This document shows positions 1 to 7,942 of a DNA stretch of 62,980 nucleotides, in pieces (within the stretch, counting starts at the first letter, position 1; each line of letters opens with the position of its first letter). Location of the stretch: NCBI GenBank assembly GCA_965653495.1, contig CBFHAJ010000001.1:1-62980 (forward strand), written 5' to 3'. The DNA comes from AG41 sp965653495. Its GTDB lineage: Bacteria; Gemmatimonadota; Gemmatimonadetes; Gemmatimonadales; GWC2-71-9. A program made the translations under genes and the position numbers. Below the pieces are notes generated by a model that was not told the origin of the DNA, searched no databases, and worked only from the letters and a program-made list of their open reading frames with translations.

Positions 1-265
1 CGATCCGATCGCGCTCGGCCTGCGTCAGCCCAGCGGTGACGAACTGGCTGAGCGACTTGCGGTCGGCAGCGAGCACACCCAGGGCCGCATAGCGCGCGCC
101 CACGACGTCGCGGGCCGAATCCGCGACCTGTTGCAGCACGCGGTCGAGCGAATGCTCGGTGAAGATCTTGACTCCCGCCGACAACAGCGCCTCGAACCGG
201 CGCCGCACGCGCGCTCCCTCGGTGCTCTCCCCGCGGGAACGTACGGAAATCCGCTTACGAGGCAC
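1..265 (-). CDS. GAF-domain sensor protein, probably histidine kinase (3' end cut off by window edge)
   Basis: The first 88 residues are visible, from a GTG at 265 preceded by a purine-rich AGGGCAGGG. After a short basic lead the protein reads like the start of a GAF sensor domain, with FTEHSLDRVLQQVAD and then GARYAALGVL. This is the usual opening of DevS/GAF two-component kinases, in which a helix binds around the GAF pocket. The kinase core would lie beyond base 1, so kinase activity is inferred from family architecture only. It is transcribed in the same direction as the CBS and radical SAM genes, about 95 nt downstream of the CBS gene. What the GAF domain binds cannot be told. Confidence 0.75.
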   Translation of the reverse strand, partial: MPRKRISVRSRGESTEGARVRRRFEALLSAGVKIFTEHSLDRVLQQVADSARDVVGARYAALGVLAADRKSLSQFVTAGLTQAERDRI

Positions 266-360
266 GCCGCACCCTGCCCTTGAGACTGCTAGAAATATGA
301 AGACCACACCTGATAGCGCCACCGCGTGTAGGCCGGAGGTCGGGTGGCGATCGGGGCTGG

Positions 361-762
361 CTACACTTTCGCCGTCGCCACGGCGGCTACGATGTCGGTT
401 TGCGAGATCACCCCCACGAGGGTGCTGTGCTCCTCGACGAACAATCGCTGCACTTCGAGGTAAGCCATCTCGCGGGCTGCATCCCGCACATCGGCGTCGG
501 GCGCGATCGTCTCCGGCCACGGGGCCATGATCTCCTGGACCATGGTCTCCTCGAACAGCTGGTCGCGAGCCCGCGGGCTCCGCAGCCCGCTTTCCGCCTT
601 CAGAACCTCGCGGGTGGATAGCACGCCCACCGCGCGACCAAAGCGGTCGAGCACCGGCAGCGCCGACACGCCGGCCGCGCTGAGGGCCGTGACGGCGTCG
701 GCGACCGTCGTGTCGGCCGCGATGGTCTTCAGCGTGGTCTGCATCAGCTCGGCGACTCTCAC
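361..762 (-). CDS. Tandem CBS-domain protein
   Basis: This is a 133-aa protein made of two CBS motifs (about residues 5-55 and 75-128), with the typical V.D....L...GVSALPV and GVIS.TDI patterns. CBS pairs bind adenosyl nucleotides and act as small energy or ligand sensors, usually on a partner protein. I chose the GTG at 762 because a clean GGAGG lies about 6 nt upstream and because GTGA overlaps the stop of the radical SAM gene. A GTG-coded longer start would reach 801. The coupling to the radical SAM gene suggests joint expression, but no functional link is known to me. Confidence 0.85.
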   Translation of the reverse strand: MRVAELMQTTLKTIAADTTVADAVTALSAAGVSALPVLDRFGRAVGVLSTREVLKAESGLRSPRARDQLFEETMVQEIMAPWPETIAPDADVRDAAREMAYLEVQRLFVEEHSTLVGVISQTDIVAAVATAKV

Positions 763-1808
763 GGTGACCTCCGCGCTGGCGATCGCGGCGTGTACGCGCA
801 CAGGGGGTCCTCGGCGAACGGATCGCCGGTCGCGGCGTAGGCGCGGGCCCGTGACCCGCCGCAGTAGGCGTGAAACTCACAGCGCCCGCACCGCCCGCCA
901 AACAGCTCGGGCTGGCGCAACCGGCGGAACAGGGGAGCGTCGCGGTACAGTGTCACGACGTCGCTGGTACGGACGTTCCCGGCCGACACGGGCAGGAAGC
1001 CCGAAGAGTTGATGTCGCCCGTGTGCGAAATGAACATGACGCCGTTGCCGTCCCGGATGCCGGCGGCGTGCCCGCGCGCAGGAGCCCGGCGGCGCTGCAG
1101 CATCACCCGCCGCAGGTGCGGCGCCTCCGTCGTGGTCACGACCGGAGAGCCCCCGCGTCTCGACAGATCCACCAGCCAGTGCATCACGTCTTCCGCTGCA
1201 GTGGGCGAAATGTCTTCCAACACTGCTCCACGCCCGGTCGGGACCAGGAAGAACAGGCTCCACCGCGCCGCACCCAGCCGACCGGCCAAGAGGTAGATCG
1301 CCGGGAGGTCGTCCAGCGTTTCCTTCGCTACCAGCGTGTTGATCTGGAAGGGGAGCTCCGCGGCGCGCGCCGCTTGAGCGGCATCGAGGGTCCGCTGGAA
1401 CGTGCCGGCGATGCCGCGCAACGCGTCGTGCCGCTCCGGCGTCGCACCGTCAAGCGACAGCGAGATCGCCTCCACGCCGAACTGCTTGAATCGCCGGATG
1501 TCTTCCCCGCACAACAACGGCGTGGCGCTGGGGGCGACCGACACGCCGAAGCCGAGCGTCCGCGCGGCGACGATGAGCGTCCACAGGTCGGGTCGCTTCA
1601 GGGGGTCGCCACCGGTGAGCACAACGTGCGGCTTGGGATCGCCGAATGTCGCCAACTGCTCGAGCAGGCGGAGGCTCTCGGTGGCCGTCAGCTCGTCGGG
1701 ATGCCGCCGCTGGACCGCCGCAGCGCGGCAGTGCCGGCACGCGAGGTCGCAGGCGCGCGTCAGCTCCCAGTACACGCGCAGCGGCGCCCGGTCGAATACC
1801 AGAGTCAT
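759..1808 (-). CDS. Radical SAM/SPASM protein of the heme d1/AhbD-like group
   Basis: The 349-aa protein has the radical SAM cluster motif CDLACRHC (C20, C24, C27), a GGDPL motif for SAM binding, and a C-terminal SPASM-type cysteine set (CGRC, YCGG, DPLC) for an auxiliary Fe-S cluster. The overall pattern (VYWELTRACDLACRHCRA, then a peptide-like C-terminus) matches the family containing NirJ/AhbD heme-modifying enzymes and peptide-maturing SPASM enzymes. No heme d1 or peptide-precursor gene is nearby, so the substrate is open. It is the first gene of an operon with the CBS protein. The upstream region is shared with the divergent GerW-like gene. Confidence 0.88.
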   Translation of the reverse strand: MTLVFDRAPLRVYWELTRACDLACRHCRAAAVQRRHPDELTATESLRLLEQLATFGDPKPHVVLTGGDPLKRPDLWTLIVAARTLGFGVSVAPSATPLLCGEDIRRFKQFGVEAISLSLDGATPERHDALRGIAGTFQRTLDAAQAARAAELPFQINTLVAKETLDDLPAIYLLAGRLGAARWSLFFLVPTGRGAVLEDISPTAAEDVMHWLVDLSRRGGSPVVTTTEAPHLRRVMLQRRRAPARGHAAGIRDGNGVMFISHTGDINSSGFLPVSAGNVRTSDVVTLYRDAPLFRRLRQPELFGGRCGRCEFHAYCGGSRARAYAATGDPFAEDPLCAYTPRSPARRSP

Positions 1809-1962
1809 GGCCCCAATAAGGCCTCCGGTGCATGAAGGCGTCTGGAAGGCGGATTCAGGAGACCTTCACGCTCGCCCGCAGCGATACTCTCACCGCTCAT
1901 ACACAGTGGTTTCAGGGCCGGGCGGCTCTATTTCCTGCGTACCGTCACAAGTGGGAGATCAA

Positions 1963-2340
1963 ATGAGCACCAAGGAACTGGTTGATGCGGCGGTCGAGCA
2001 CATCTACACCCGTGCCGGCGTGAAGACGGTGTACGGCGAGCCGGTCGTGGTCGACGGCAAGACGATCATTCCGGTCGCGAAGGTAGCCTACGGCTTCGGC
2101 GGAGGCGCTGGCTCTAAGAAGGCGCCGGCGAGTGCGGCCGGCAAAGAGGCGCCGGCCAAGACGGGGGAAGGCGCGGGTGGCGGGGTCGCCGCCAAGCCCG
2201 TCGGCGTCGTGGAGGTCACGGACGAGGAGACGAAGTTCGTCGCCTTCGGGCAGACCAAGAAGCTCGCCTGGGCCGCGGCCGTCGGCTCGGCCGTCGGCGT
2301 CCTGCTCGGCCTGCTGCTCGGCGGGCGCCGCAAGAATTGA
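1963..2340 (+). CDS. GerW (YtfJ)-family protein
   Basis: This 125-aa protein has the GerW-type N-terminus (TVYGEPVVVDGKTIIPVAKV), a Gly/Ala/Lys-rich middle, and a C-terminal hydrophobic stretch (about residues 100-118) ending in GGRRKN. GerW/YtfJ is known from Bacillus spores, but members occur in many non-sporulating bacteria where their role is unknown. The ATG has a GGGAG six bases upstream. It is a single gene, divergent from the radical SAM operon. The C-terminal segment is probably a membrane anchor; that is an inference from hydrophobicity. Confidence 0.85.
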   Translation: MSTKELVDAAVEHIYTRAGVKTVYGEPVVVDGKTIIPVAKVAYGFGGGAGSKKAPASAAGKEAPAKTGEGAGGGVAAKPVGVVEVTDEETKFVAFGQTKKLAWAAAVGSAVGVLLGLLLGGRRKN

Positions 2341-2349
2341 AGCTTCGCC

Positions 2350-2790
2350 CTAGTCGTCCCGCGACTTGGGATGGCTCAGCGAGTACACGTACGCCGCGAC
2401 GGCGCGCACCTGCTCCGGCGAGAGGTTCGCGCCACCCATCGGCGGCATCGGCGCCGGCGATTCCTTGGGAGTCGGAACCCCCTTCTGCACGAGGCCCACG
2501 ATGAACGCGTAGCTGCCGTCGCCGTTGAGCCACTTCACATCGGTCAAGTCGGGGGCGAGCCCGGCGGTCCCTTTCGCGTCCTGACCGTGGCACACGGCGC
2601 ATGTACCGCCCGCGATCTTTCCGTGGAACACGCTGTCGCCCAGGGCGATCATCGCTGGCGTGATGGAGTCCGCGCCCGGCGCGGCAGCTGGTTTCGCTGG
2701 CTTCGCGGGCGCCTGCGCTGCGGCGGTCGCTGCCACCACCGCGAGCAGCAGCCCGCTCAAGACGGCTCCACGGCCACCGATCGTCGTCAT
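2350..2790 (-). CDS. Periplasmic monoheme cytochrome c
   Basis: The 146-aa protein has a signal peptide (about residues 1-26, ending AAAQA), an Ala/Pro linker, and one heme site CAVCH at 64-68. Possible axial methionines are M115 and M118 in the PMPPMGG segment, as in class I cytochromes c. The ATG at 2790 has AAGGAGA upstream; a longer upstream reading would not give a signal peptide. It lies 19 nt downstream of the cytochrome-porin gene on the same strand. The pair could therefore pass electrons between the outer membrane and the periplasm, which is inferred from context. Confidence 0.9.
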   Translation of the reverse strand: MTTIGGRGAVLSGLLLAVVAATAAAQAPAKPAKPAAAPGADSITPAMIALGDSVFHGKIAGGTCAVCHGQDAKGTAGLAPDLTDVKWLNGDGSYAFIVGLVQKGVPTPKESPAPMPPMGGANLSPEQVRAVAAYVYSLSHPKSRDD

Positions 2791-2809
2791 CACGAGATCT
2801 CCTTCGCCC

Positions 2810-4192
2810 TTAAAACACCAACCACGCGAGCAGGTAGAGGGTGTTGTTGTCCGATGCGTTGCGCCCGGAGCCGTCATAGTTGCTGGTGGCGCCGTTGAAC
2901 TTCGTGTACACAACATACTGCGCCGTGAGCCGGGTGTTGAGCCACGGCAGGAAGTCGAGCTCGGCGATCAGGCCGTTCGAGTTCGGGCTGCCGAGCCGGC
3001 TGCCACTCACGGGACCCGGGGCGTATCGGAGCGTGTCCGCCCCACCGGTGGTCGCGAAGTAGGCGAGGGTGGCGCCCACGCGGCCCGCCGTGTAGTACGA
3101 CCCGTCGACCTTGAAGGTCTTCAGCGTGTTGCTTGCATTCGCGACCTTGGCGCTGTCGAAGGATGCCGTGAGCGTCTGCTGCTCATGGATCCAGGTGGCG
3201 TGCGCCGTGGCGTTGCCGCCGCTAATCCGGCGCTCGTATTGCGCGTCCACACCGACATCCGTGTAGCGATCGGTGGGACCGGCCACTCCCGTCGGGAAGA
3301 GCCGGGTGGACATGCCGTAGGTGCCAAGCTCGAAGTACTGCCCGCGCCAGCCGTGCTGCAAGGCGAACCGCCAGTAAGGCGCGACGCCCTTGAGGGTGTT
3401 CGCCGACAACGCGTCGGGCGGGTGCGAGCCACCCTGAAAGGCCGAGCGGTAGGCGGAGACTTCTCCGTAGATGCGGTTATCCCACAGTGCGTACGCGCCG
3501 AGGCCCGCGCTTTGCTGGGCCAGTCCGCCGTCGATCAAGGTGGCGGCCGCCGGAGCGGGTGCGACCGCGGACGACGCCCAGGGAAAGCCCCACGCAGGCG
3601 TGCTGTTCCAGACGTCTTGTACGGTCGGGTTGTTGTTGAGCGACAGGCCGTAGATCAGCTCCTTGGCAGCGAGTTTACCGTGGTTCGCATAGCGGACGTC
3701 GAAGTTGTCGATCCCGAACGATCCGTCCGGTCCGCTGTAGGTGAACTGCAGGAAGGTCCCCAGCCGCGGCGTGATCTCTTCGCCGAGGAACAGGCTCAGC
3801 TGATCGGGAAGCTCGACGTCGGTATTTTGCGTGCCCGGCTGGGCCGTCTTCGTGCGCGTGACCGACGTCATAACCATGGCGGAAACAGGCGGGATCAGGT
3901 CGATCTTGAGCGAGCGCTTGACCGTGTCGCCCGCTTCCACCACCTGCAGACCGGTGAGGGTGTACCCGTTGAGCTTGAAGCGCCGCCCGAACGGCGTGAG
4001 CTGCGGGAACGTGGTATGACACACGTTGCACGCGAGGCCCGTCTGGCGCGTGAAGCTGGGGATCACCTCGCGGTGAATCGTGTGGACGTTGACCACGAGT
4101 CCTTTCGCCGCGCGCGCGTCGTTCCGCGCGAGCATCGCGGTTCCCGCGAGCGCCACGATCGTGATCAGCCACGGCACCATTCTCGTCGTCAT
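2810..4192 (-). CDS. Outer-membrane monoheme cytochrome fused to a beta-barrel (Cyc2-like)
   Basis: This 460-aa protein has an N-terminal signal/anchor, a single heme motif CNVCH (C55, C58, H59) in the context TRQTGLACNVCH, then P.LTPFGR.FKLNGY, and about 370 residues of alternating beta strands ending in aromatic Phe. A short heme domain followed by a porin-like barrel with a terminal Phe is the layout of Cyc2 iron oxidases and related cytochrome-porins. The barrel is inferred from strand pattern and length. It is followed by a soluble cytochrome c gene. Iron oxidation is one possibility; other extracellular electron donors or acceptors fit equally. Confidence 0.8.
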   Translation of the reverse strand: MTTRMVPWLITIVALAGTAMLARNDARAAKGLVVNVHTIHREVIPSFTRQTGLACNVCHTTFPQLTPFGRRFKLNGYTLTGLQVVEAGDTVKRSLKIDLIPPVSAMVMTSVTRTKTAQPGTQNTDVELPDQLSLFLGEEITPRLGTFLQFTYSGPDGSFGIDNFDVRYANHGKLAAKELIYGLSLNNNPTVQDVWNSTPAWGFPWASSAVAPAPAAATLIDGGLAQQSAGLGAYALWDNRIYGEVSAYRSAFQGGSHPPDALSANTLKGVAPYWRFALQHGWRGQYFELGTYGMSTRLFPTGVAGPTDRYTDVGVDAQYERRISGGNATAHATWIHEQQTLTASFDSAKVANASNTLKTFKVDGSYYTAGRVGATLAYFATTGGADTLRYAPGPVSGSRLGSPNSNGLIAELDFLPWLNTRLTAQYVVYTKFNGATSNYDGSGRNASDNNTLYLLAWLVF

Positions 4193-4429
4193 TGCTCCTC
4201 CCAGCGGAGTTCGGGCGGTTAAGACTCCGCTGATGTTAGAGTGAACTTCATGAAGACAGAGCCGGGCGATGCTGAAGAAACCTTCAGGAATGGCGCCGGG
4301 GCCGGGCCATGCTGGTCTAGCCCCTTCGTCGTGATAAGAGATCCCTCGTGAGCGCCTCAGCGTTTCTTCACGCTCGGCCTGCGATCATGTGCGAAGCAGG
4401 TCGGTACGGACCTCGGGCCAGGAGGACTT

Positions 4430-5350
4430 ATGGCGTGGAAACCCATCGTAGTCGGTATGGACGCCTCTCCCGAGGCGGCCGGTGCAGCGGCGCTAGCGGG
4501 CCGGATCGCTGCAGAAGCTCATACCAGCTGCTACCTGGTCCATGCGGCACATGACCTGTGGGGATCGCTCCAGCCGGATGAGGGTGGGGAGGAGCTGCAG
4601 CGCGCGGTGATCGACGCCGCGCGCGTCCGCATCGGCGCCGTTCTGCAAGACGTAATCCCGCCCGAGCTGATCGGCACACTCGCCATTCGCTCGGGACGCG
4701 CGGCGACGCTGTTGTGTCAGGCGGTCACTGATCTGGGAGCGGAACTGGTGGTGCTCGGCGGGAAGCACCATTCGGCCCTCGGGCGCTGGCTCGGCGGCAG
4801 CACGAGCTTAAACGTGGTCCGCACGACTCATGTGCCGCTGCTCGTCACGGTGGGATCGCCCTTAGCGATTCGTCGGGTGCTGGTCGCGGTGGACGGCTCC
4901 CGCGCAGCCCCACCGACGCTGCAAGCAGCCGAGCGTCTCGCCGCTACGCTCGGTGCCGAGCTGCGCGCGCTCAGCGTCATCGAACCGCTGCCGGTCATCC
5001 CCGAGGTGACGCCGCCCTACGAGACCGCGGGCTATTACGCGCTCGCTCGGGAACAGCTCCAGCGCGACGTATGGAGCCAGATTCGCACGCCCGGCGTCGA
5101 GCCGATCATTCGCTACGGCCAGGCGGTCGAGGAGATCGCGCGAGCGGCAACCGAATGGCACGCGGACGTGCTCGTGGTGGGCTCGCACGGCCGGGGTTGG
5201 GCCGAACGGATGCTCGTGGGGAGCGTGACCGAGCGGCTCCTGAACCAGCTGCCGACCTCGGTGCTGGTGGTGCCCACGGCGATCGCCGTCGCGGAAGAGG
5301 ATGAAGCTGAAAGGGCAGAAGTAGCGCGGCCGGCGGTGGCGATCGCCTGA
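4430..5350 (+). CDS. Tandem universal stress protein (UspA family)
   Basis: The 306-aa protein has two Usp domains (about 1-145 and 147-290). Each starts with a hydrophobic strand and D-x-S (VVGMDASPEA; VLVAVDGSRAAP). The second domain keeps the ATP-binding glycine pattern (VVGSHGRG, then GSVTERLL); the first has a looser version (VLGGKHHSALGRWLGGST). Tandem Usp proteins bind ATP and respond to stress or energy state. The start has a perfect AGGAGG seven bases upstream. It is divergent from the cytochrome pair, so a role in redox stress is possible but not shown. Confidence 0.93.
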   Translation: MAWKPIVVGMDASPEAAGAAALAGRIAAEAHTSCYLVHAAHDLWGSLQPDEGGEELQRAVIDAARVRIGAVLQDVIPPELIGTLAIRSGRAATLLCQAVTDLGAELVVLGGKHHSALGRWLGGSTSLNVVRTTHVPLLVTVGSPLAIRRVLVAVDGSRAAPPTLQAAERLAATLGAELRALSVIEPLPVIPEVTPPYETAGYYALAREQLQRDVWSQIRTPGVEPIIRYGQAVEEIARAATEWHADVLVVGSHGRGWAERMLVGSVTERLLNQLPTSVLVVPTAIAVAEEDEAERAEVARPAVAIA

Positions 5351-5374
5351 CGGCACTTCGGGAGAGAGGGCTCC

Positions 5375-5974
5375 ATGGCCTGCTCAATGAGTCCCAACCA
5401 AGAGTCGCAAGATTGGACGCGGTCGAGCTTGGCCCCGGCAATCCTTGCATGCGCGACGCTCTTAACCGTCTCAACGGCTCTGCCCAGTTCGGCCCCGTCC
5501 CAGGACTCGCTGCTGCAGCGTGCTCAGCTTCCGAGCGCACAGTCAATCCTCGACCGCCTGCAGGTGGCAACGCTGGTCTTCCGAGGCGCAGTAACCGACG
5601 TTCGATCGATCGAAGCGAGCGGCGAACCGACGAGGAACCGTCGTTTGACCGAACACGACCCGGAGTGGCACCTCGCCGTCGTCCGTGTCGTCACGCCGTT
5701 ACGAGGCTGCACGGCCGGAGACTCGGTCAGCATCATCTTTGCGGGCTCGCGAGACATCGCTTGGTTCAAAGCTCCGAAACTGAAACCAGGGCAGGATGCA
5801 GTCTTTCTTGCCCATCCTCCGAGCAGCCATGAGGGCCAGATCGGTCGTTCAACGGGGCTGGGCGCATTTCTGGACAAAGGGCCGCTCTATCTGGTCACTG
5901 AGCCCTACGACGTGATGCAGCCGAGTGATGAACCTCGGGTTCGCCGCTTGCTGTCGAAGGCGAAGGAGAGATAA
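5375..5974 (+). CDS. Secreted protein of unknown function
   Basis: This is a 199-aa protein with a hydrophobic N-terminal stretch (about residues 18-37) after a polar lead, consistent with a signal peptide. The middle has a beta-rich segment (LVFRGAVTDVRSIEA, then LAVVRVVTPLRGCTAGDSVSI) that resembles extracellular inhibitor-like or NTR-like beta folds, but I do not recognise a named family. The ATG follows GGGAGAGAGG. It lies 24 nt after the universal stress gene and may be cotranscribed with it. There are few cysteines and no catalytic motif that I can identify. Confidence 0.65.
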   Translation: MACSMSPNQESQDWTRSSLAPAILACATLLTVSTALPSSAPSQDSLLQRAQLPSAQSILDRLQVATLVFRGAVTDVRSIEASGEPTRNRRLTEHDPEWHLAVVRVVTPLRGCTAGDSVSIIFAGSRDIAWFKAPKLKPGQDAVFLAHPPSSHEGQIGRSTGLGAFLDKGPLYLVTEPYDVMQPSDEPRVRRLLSKAKER

Positions 5975-6137
5975 CCCGGAATGGGGAGGGCACCGTAGTG
6001 GGAATCCGCCGTCCGGCGCGGGTCGTGCGATGGGCGTCCCGGTCGGTCGGCCCTCCTTGTGCTGCTCGCCGCGCCAGGTGGCGCGTCCTTCGGCGCTGCG
6101 GGGCTCGTGGCGAATGCTGCTACCGTAGCGGTGCAAT

Positions 6138-7229
6138 TCAGGGCTCATAGAGCCACGCGCGACTTACACCTGACCCCCCTGGATTCGCGTAGCCGCCAGC
6201 GAGCAAGACCCTGCCGTCAGTCAGAATTGTCGCGGTCGAAAAGAGAAATCCATCGAGCTTTGCCCCTCCAACGAGGCGGAATGAGCTCGATTCGAGATCG
6301 TAGACCTCCGGTCGTTGCGCGCCGCCGGCGATAAGAACGTTTCCGTTCTTCAGCGCAACCACCGCCTTCCCCAACTTGAAGCGTTGGGTCTTCATCTCCG
6401 GACCCGCTGCGAATTTGCCGAGTCGCGGATCATAGATCTCGGTGCTCGTGACGCGCGGGCCGCGCGGGCCGCCTATCTGTCCACCTGCAACAAGCACACG
6501 ACCATCCGGCAGCAAGGCGGCGCCGAACTTGGCGCGGCGAAGGGTCAGGCCGCCTGTCTGCGTGAAGCGCTGGGTTGACGGGTCGTACACATCGACCACT
6601 GCCGAACCAATCACTAATACACGTCCATCCTTGAGCAACACTGCCTGGGTTGGATCAGGTATATCTGTGACGCCAGCCGGTACGAAGCTCCCGCGCCCAA
6701 CGGCGTATAACTCGGCGGTCGCGAAGCCATTCGCGGACGGCTCGGACCCGCCCACGAACAGAATGTCCCCGTTCGCCAAGCGTACGATGCGAGCGTCCGC
6801 TCTTGGGGTGGTCATGTGGCCCGCACGGGCGAACGTTCCGGTGACCGGATCGTACAGCTCAGCGGCATCCGTATAACACGGCTGATCGCAGCCGGTTGAG
6901 CCACCCGTCACGAGCACCTTGCCGCTCGGGAGCGCCTCGGCCATCACCCCCCACCCATGAGCCGATTGCGGCTCCCCGGTTGGCTTGAACTCGCCAGCGG
7001 TAGGGTCAAAGACTTCGGCGCTTGATTGCATCACTCCGTTGCGCGCGATTCCGCCAACGACCAGGACGCGCCCGTCGGGGAGCAAGGCCGCCGCATGATC
7101 GAAGCGGCTTGAACTCATGTTTCCGGTAGAGACGAGGCGCCCAGCGTCGGAATCGTGCGATCGCGCACGTCCTGCTGTTCTTCCGGTCATTGCCGAGATA
7201 AGCGCCAGCGCCGCGCAGGCTCGTCTCAT
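6138..7229 (-). CDS. Secreted kelch-like beta-propeller protein
   Basis: This 363-aa protein has a signal peptide (MRRACAALALISAM) and then six or so repeats of about 50 residues with the kelch pattern: DGRVLVVGG, SGKVLVTGG, NGDILFVGG, DGRVLVIGS, DGRVLVAGG, NGNVLIAGG, DGRVLLAGG, each followed by ELYDP or EVYDP. Kelch repeats fold into a beta-propeller for binding; galactose-oxidase-like enzymes also use this fold, but no copper ligands stand out. I chose the ATG at 7229 because GGAGGG lies just upstream and the signal peptide follows; an upstream ATG at 7316 adds 29 residues of poor signal character. Confidence 0.85.
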   Translation of the reverse strand: MRRACAALALISAMTGRTAGRARSHDSDAGRLVSTGNMSSSRFDHAAALLPDGRVLVVGGIARNGVMQSSAEVFDPTAGEFKPTGEPQSAHGWGVMAEALPSGKVLVTGGSTGCDQPCYTDAAELYDPVTGTFARAGHMTTPRADARIVRLANGDILFVGGSEPSANGFATAELYAVGRGSFVPAGVTDIPDPTQAVLLKDGRVLVIGSAVVDVYDPSTQRFTQTGGLTLRRAKFGAALLPDGRVLVAGGQIGGPRGPRVTSTEIYDPRLGKFAAGPEMKTQRFKLGKAVVALKNGNVLIAGGAQRPEVYDLESSSFRLVGGAKLDGFLFSTATILTDGRVLLAGGYANPGGSGVSRAWLYEP

Positions 7230-7307
7230 CGTCCCTCCAGGTCTTCGGGCCTTGGCTCTTTGGACGCGATCATTGCTCCCGTATGATGCGTTTCCCTGCC
7301 CTCCGGT

Positions 7308-7347
7308 TTGAATCAATTTTCCTAGGGTAGTCCTATTACTGATTCAA
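7308..7347. promoter_or_regulatory. Inverted repeat TTGAATCA...TGATTCAA in an AT-rich spot
   Basis: A perfect 8-bp inverted repeat (7308-7315 and 7340-7347) encloses 24 AT-richer bases containing CCTAGGGTAGTCCTA. It lies between the start of the kelch gene and the excisionase-like relic. It could be a dimeric operator or a recombination core. No protein is known to bind it, so this is only a structural call. Confidence 0.3.
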
Positions 7348-7356
7348 CACGAGGCG

Positions 7357-7612
7357 GTGCACCAAGGCGAGTGGGCGTTCAAACGGTCAAACACCCCGGC
7401 AAACGCGCTCGGAGAATTGCCGCGCGACGCATTGCTCACTGCTGACGAAGGTAGCCGACTGGCTCAAGGTCGCACGCCGCCAAGTACAGAGGCTGCGAAT
7501 CCCATGGATCGATCTCGGCCGGAAGACGCCGCGCTACCAGGTCAAGGACGTGATGGCGTGGCTCGAGGCTCGCCGCCGCGACACTGAATGGCCGCGGCCT
7601 TCGAGTACCTGA
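7357..7612 (+). pseudogene. Excisionase-like helix-turn-helix gene with a +1 frameshift
   Basis: The first frame reads ELPRDALLTADE and then fails. Shifting at about 7450 (the doubled G in GAAGG) continues as VADWLKVARRQVQRLRI, PWIDLGRKTPRYQV and KDVMAWLEARRR to a stop at 7610-7612. Joined, this is the usual DNA-binding domain of excisionase/MerR-like HTH_17 proteins. One extra G breaks the gene, so either it is a relic or the assembly has an indel. It sits immediately before a tRNA fragment and a tRNA-Pro gene, the usual place for integration-module genes. Confidence 0.75.
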
Positions 7613-7715
7613 GCCATAAGCCGCCTCTGCCACGACGGCAAGAGGCCCTTCGCCCCCTTTGCTCCCCTTTCCTTCGGTTTTCTCCGCTTCTACCTTTCGG
7701 GCCGTGCGCTGCCGG

Positions 7716-7763
7716 GACTGACTACGGATCAAGAGGCTGGGGGTTCGAGTCCTCCTGGGCGCA
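7716..7763 (+). pseudogene. 3' half of a tRNA-Arg(ACG) gene
   Basis: The sequence holds an anticodon loop CTACGGA, a variable region, a perfect T-arm (GGGGG, TTCGAGT, CCTCC) and the acceptor strand TGGGCGC plus discriminator A. No matching 5' acceptor (GCGCCCA) or D-arm lies upstream, and the 5' side of the anticodon stem is imperfect. Such 3' tRNA halves are left by site-specific integration of elements into tRNA genes. The intact donor tRNA is not in this window. Confidence 0.7.
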
Positions 7764-7768
7764 CCTGC

Positions 7769-7847
7769 TAGACGGGTAGAGAATAGATTGCGAGACGGGT
7801 AGAGCCGCAGCATGAGGATCACCCCTACCCGTCTACCCGTCTCTCCG
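7769..7847. repeat. Iterated-word hairpin after the tRNA-Arg fragment
   Basis: TAGACGGGTAG (7769-7779) pairs perfectly with CTACCCGTCTA (7825-7835), and GAGACGGGTAG (7792-7802) pairs perfectly with CTACCCGTCTC (7833-7843). The right side is two copies of the octamer TACCCGTC. It may work as a terminator or a processing structure between the two tRNA loci. It resembles the other word-built hairpins listed at 50, 53.9, 58.8 and 59.1 kb. Confidence 0.7.
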
Positions 7848-7865
7848 TTTGTCCGCCTAGGTTTT

Positions 7866-7940
7866 CGGGGCGTAGCGCAGCCCGGTTAGCGCGCCTGGTT
7901 CGGGACCAGGAGGTCGGTGGTTCAAATCCACTCGCCCCGA
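7866..7940 (+). tRNA. tRNA-Pro (anticodon CGG)
   Basis: The acceptor strands are CGGGGCG (7866-7872) and CGCCCCG (7933-7939) with discriminator A. The anticodon stem-loop is CCTGG-TTCGGGA-CCAGG, giving anticodon CGG, and the T-arm is CGGTGG-TTCAAAT-CCACT. The CCA end is not encoded (CTAAG follows). The last 30 bases recur at 18.52 kb, so this gene is probably the attachment site of the island that follows. Confidence 0.97.
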
Positions 7941-7942
7941 CT
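7911..7942 (+). repeat. Putative attL: 32-nt tRNA-Pro 3'-end direct repeat (left copy)
   Basis: The 32 bases covering the T-arm and acceptor end of tRNA-Pro match 18520-18551 at 30 of 32 positions in the same orientation. A direct repeat of a tRNA 3' end about 10.6 kb apart is the signature of integrase-mediated insertion. No intact integrase gene remains between the copies. Confidence 0.7.

Noticed and set aside
4193..4429. Regulatory RNA or gene in the cytochrome/Usp divergent region
   Set aside because: I see only purine-rich ribosome sites at the edges and no stable hairpin or recognisable binding site.
5975..6137. Small gene between the secreted protein and the kelch gene
   Set aside because: Open frames exist on both strands but none has a ribosome site, domain or consistent codon use. 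It is probably a convergent intergenic spacer.
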